DNA from: Blasia pusilla
Taxonomy: Eukaryota; Marchantiophyta; Marchantiopsida; Blasiales
Assembly: GCA_050084515.1 (NCBI GenBank)
Contig: CM114272.1
Location: 11,594,001 to 11,658,000, forward strand
Reading direction: 5' to 3'
DNA length: 64,000 nt
Of the stretch, positions 60,617-64,000 are shown in pieces. The position numbers and the translations under genes were made by a program. Each line of letters opens with the position of its first letter. Positions within the stretch are counted from its first letter, which is position 1. Below the pieces are notes generated by a model. It ran no database searches and was not told where the DNA came from. It saw nothing but the letters and a program-made list of their open reading frames with translations.

Positions 60617-61830
60617 CGAGCTAGTGATGTTATTGCCTCTTTGATCACATCATGGATCACCGTTGGTTCTCTACCATATGCGTATCAAAAAATATGGAAT
60701 CCGATACGCTTTGCATCAAAGGGCTTTCCACATACACAATTAGGCTAACATACAAAAGAAGCACGAGGAAGTCCAAGGCATAATCGGAGAGTTGTGTCGT
60801 GGGCATACACATCGCTACACAACATACATCGTTTTCAACGAATATACACACAAACACGAGCGATCCCATGCTAGCTCATGGCATCCAAACAACGAGACGA
60901 AAAGTACCAAAATATCTTCAATAAATCAATCAAATCACTCTCAACATCTCACACCAAGCTCTCCATGGTGTGCACTCTCTCTCAAACCAAACCCACTTTC
61001 CTAATGAGAGGCTTGGGTGTAAACACATAAGGCAAGGAGTACCATAGCTCCTCCGCCTCATGCCAAGAGGTTCAAGAATGCGAGAATGAGCTCTCAAGCT
61101 CTCTCTCTTGGAGGTATATCCCCTTCCCTCTCCCAAACTCTCTCCTTGATAACCTATGCTCGCAAGTCAACTCCTTGGCTCTTGACCTACTGTAGTGGGA
61201 GAGAGCCACTTCCCAAAATGGGAAGTCAACTATATCACAAACGGTAACTTACTCGTAATAGTAAGCTCCTCAATATGGCTCCGAATGAGCCGAAATGAAG
61301 GGGAAACCTACTCACGCAGGCGTAACGTAGGAAGGCAAGAACCCGCGTGAGGCACAAATTTTGAGTCAGTAGAGCGTAGATGGGGAAGGGTGCGAGGGGA
61401 ATGGGTGGATTGCTTTTAAGAGGGAGGACGGGGGCCGTAGAGTGCAGGATATAGGGCAAAGCGTAGGAGGGCAGGGATCAACGCAAGGTACGGATTACAA
61501 GGTAGGAGAGCGTATATGGGGAAGGGTGCAAGAGGAGGGAGGGATATTAATATTAAGATAGCAGCCATAATAAAAGGAGTGAAATCCATGCAGAATAGAT
61601 TTAGATGGAGAGATTTAAGGTTAGACACAAAAGAATTTATGATTGAAAATCATTTTAAGAAGAATAAAAAATAATTGAATGTGAGGAAAAAGGAGAAGCA
61701 ACCTATAAAGTATCAAAAGAAGTGGATCAAGAAAATGAATCTAGAATTCCCTCAAGGAGATAGCAATTGCGGGCCTTTAAGGGTTTAGTCTTTCTTTGAC
61801 CTATTTTGAGCTAGTGATGTTATTGCCTCA
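60617..61830. repeat. Segment bounded by an exact 22-bp direct repeat, with LTR-like sequence inside
   Basis: GAGCTAGTGATGTTATTGCC plus TC occurs at about 60,617 and again at about 61,809. Inside, TGTCGTGGGCATACACATCG (60,795) is related to the TGTCGTG start of the candidate LTR at 46,557. No coding domain is seen. Confidence 0.45.
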
Positions 61831-62340
61831 AAGTGGTCAATGAGTAAAGTGTTGAAAAATTAAGAAGGACGTTTGAGAGAAATTGACCTAAAAAACCCGT
61901 ACAAAAAATAGGAACCAATAGAGAAGGAAAGAAAACAAAAAAACCGATTTGGTAAAAAAAAGAACCACCTTGCAAAGATGATCGTAACAAGACCAAGCAC
62001 ATTTGAAGTCGATACTCATAGAGAAAGTAATGAAGGAAATTGGAAACACTAAAAAAAAAAGGATACGAGGAGAAAGTGAAAGTCATCCATGAGTATAAGA
62101 GATGAGATCCTAATATTAGGCCTAACATGCAGCAAAAGACATAGAAAAACAAAAAACCTTTCATTTGATGTTTAAAAAAAATTACTATGTGAAGTTGAAT
62201 TTAAGAATCCAGGAGCATATTTATGAGAGGTCCAAAAATCCAAAGAATGTTGGAAAACCTCAACATTAATGGAAAAAAAAACCCAAAATTCAAATTTGAA
62301 AAGATGAACAGATTAATCTATTATTAAAAGAAAAAAAATT
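61831..62340. repeat. Dispersed repeat, second copy
   Basis: Shares 'ggagaaagtgaaagtcat' and 'aaaacccaaaattcaaa' type blocks with 57,480-58,560. AT-rich, no gene. Confidence 0.5.
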
Positions 62341-64000
62341 ACTTAAGAGCTTCCCATATTCTCTCCTCTCCGGGACATTCCCGTCCTCAAATCCTCCAAT
62401 CAAATTATTTATCTAATTATCTAAATATTTAGAACCTTAGATCTCTTACAATTTTCCAGCATCGACCGGTCGTCAACTCCGACTTCCCCAATTCAAAATT
62501 CAAAATTTCATCTTTTTTCGAAAAAGAACTCGGGTAATTTTGGGGAACTACCTAGACAAAGTTACTTACTAGTATACGACCGTATACCAGGGCTCAGCGT
62601 CGTGTAGGACTCTAGTAATTCCTCGGGACGACGTAACGTAGGCATGCCCGGTCGGTTAGAGACTCAGAGTGTGCTTCCGTTGTACAAGGCAGACTTAAGG
62701 CTAAGCATATCCCTGCATGATACATACCATCGGTGATCACGTAAATGGCCCGCGATTCAGCGCACCCTTAAAACAGTCTCTTTTATTAAAGTGTGCACGT
62801 AAAAGGCTCTTTAGACGTACTAGCGAAATATCTACAGAGCGCTCGATTTCTGGAAACTCTGTCCATCGCGAGGATCGATGGCGTGCGTGCGTTCGTTTAT
62901 TTAAAAAACCAGTCTGCATGCCGATCTACATCTCTTAGTCGAGCGCGACCTCGAGGTTCAGGTTGCACATCGGAATTCATGAAAGTTCGAGGACGCAGCC
63001 ATCGATCAAATAGAACCGTTCGAACACGGCACCGGCGCTCTAGTATATTACATTACGATCACGCAAACAACGGCGATATTCGGCGTTTGCAATTTTTTAG
63101 GTGGCATAGTCTGATTCCGCCCTGGGATCCGGCTGTAGTTGGCTAAGTTCATGCAGCTCGGGTTGTAGAGCCCGATGGAGCGATTCCAAAGTCTCTATGA
63201 AAAATATTCCATTCGCATCTAGACTCACTCCGCGAGCTCGCACGCAACCCGATCTCTCGCACGAGCTGCGTTTGCGCTCATGATCAACGAGCCCTGCAAA
63301 TTAAAAATAGAATCAATTGGGCTGCAAGTGTGCGTAGCAGCTCGATCGAGCTGCTTGGAGCGAACTAATTTACAAATCCTCTTATTACAAGTACTCATTC
63401 GGAAGAATCGGAACGGGGTGCCAAAGCGACAGGGCGACGACGAGTCCTGCACACGTTCTCGAATCCACGTCTACTGCTCGGGGATCCCGAGGTCGAGTAC
63501 GAGAGGGTCGACGACGACGTCTGACCATGGCTCGTTGAACCGCGCGATGGCGGTTCGAGCTCGAGATACATCGCACAATCAAGTAATGATGATATTATAC
63601 ATGTCAGGATCGAATCGAGGACGGATACGGGGTACCCACTTAGAGTTAGCGCATGAATGTTGATTGCTTGATATTTCTCGAAAAATATGGTTACTGCTAA
63701 AAGAAAATGTAATTAAGTCTCTCACCTTCTCGAGACCTGAACTCGGAAACAGCTGTGTCTGAGCCGAACAGCGAGAATCTGACAAGTTGTTTTACGAACG
63801 AATAATGGCCTGCTCGCGCGTTCAATTATCAACAGTCTAGGGGCAACTCGACTTGGACGTGGGCTTCGATCAATGGCAAAGACCGCGACAGGTTTCATTT
63901 CATTTCATACAGCTGTTCAATGGCCGGTAGGAACAATCTTAGTAGGGTCACTTCGTCACAGTAACATCGAGATTAACTAAAAATCGGTGACCACAGGTCT
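62341..64000. other. More GC-rich end of window, no gene recognised
   Basis: From about 62,550 the base composition shifts: CG and TCGA words become frequent. Frames up to 127 codons exist (for example 63,280-63,663 plus), but none has a family motif and opposite-strand frames overlap them. This may be the edge of a different element or a unique region continuing beyond the window. Confidence 0.4.

Noticed and set aside
63280-63663. 127-codon plus-strand frame at the window end
   Set aside because: No family motif, overlapping frames on the other strand, and sequence composition that favours open frames.

Overview
The window looks like nuclear DNA of a green plant (streptophyte), probably a non-seed plant or charophyte-grade lineage. 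The reasons are a plastid-type phytyl-ester-synthase-like gene with 17 exons, Ty3/gypsy chromoviruses and a Ty1/copia element with plant-like domain order, a Helitron remnant, and retroelement decay that fits CG plus CHG methylation. The organism cannot be fixed from the sequence alone.

Layout. 1-1.9 kb: two 3' ends of gypsy elements, tail to tail, each with a polypurine tract and an LTR starting TGTCGCGAC. 1.9-3.1 kb: degenerate repeats and a (CA)105 microsatellite. 3.2-7.9 kb: a decayed PHD-finger fragment, then a decayed intron-containing transposase-like gene. 7.9-11.07 kb: a rearranged fragment (pol on minus, gag on plus) of a second gypsy family, here called family B. It is interrupted at 11,070 by an LTR of the first gypsy family. 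11.07-23.34 kb: two chromodomain-bearing gypsy elements of the TGTCGCGAC family in tail-to-tail orientation, each with a 5' LTR and tRNA-iMet primer site but no 3' LTR. 23.3-27.1 kb: a (CT)n microsatellite, a roughly 350-bp tandem repeat and a Helitron helicase remnant.

27.76-41.88 kb holds the only intact host gene seen. It encodes a plastid-targeted alpha/beta hydrolase plus acyltransferase of the phytyl ester synthase / diacylglycerol acyltransferase-like family. The splice model gives 17 exons, 2,220 nt, 739 codons, with all phases consistent. Intron 3 carries a very young Ty1/copia element (31,111-36,567) with two 682-bp LTRs identical by eye, the 5-bp target duplication ACCTC, and a long ORF. 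Its primer-binding site matches the anticodon arm, not the 3' end, of initiator tRNA-Met.

42-46.5 kb: no gene recognised, but a perfect 26-bp-arm hairpin, a minisatellite and a Helitron-like terminus. 46.6-54.1 kb: the most notable object, a second copy of gypsy family B on the minus strand with the order gag, zinc knuckles, linker, DNMT3-type cytosine-5 DNA methyltransferase, RT, RNase H, integrase. The frame from gag to integrase is kept over about 6 kb. It is broken almost only by in-frame stops that each need one C-to-T (or G-to-A) change, mostly CAG to TAG and CGA to TGA. 54.1-64 kb: AT-rich, gene-poor DNA with dispersed repeats, ending in a more GC-rich 1.4 kb with no recognised gene.
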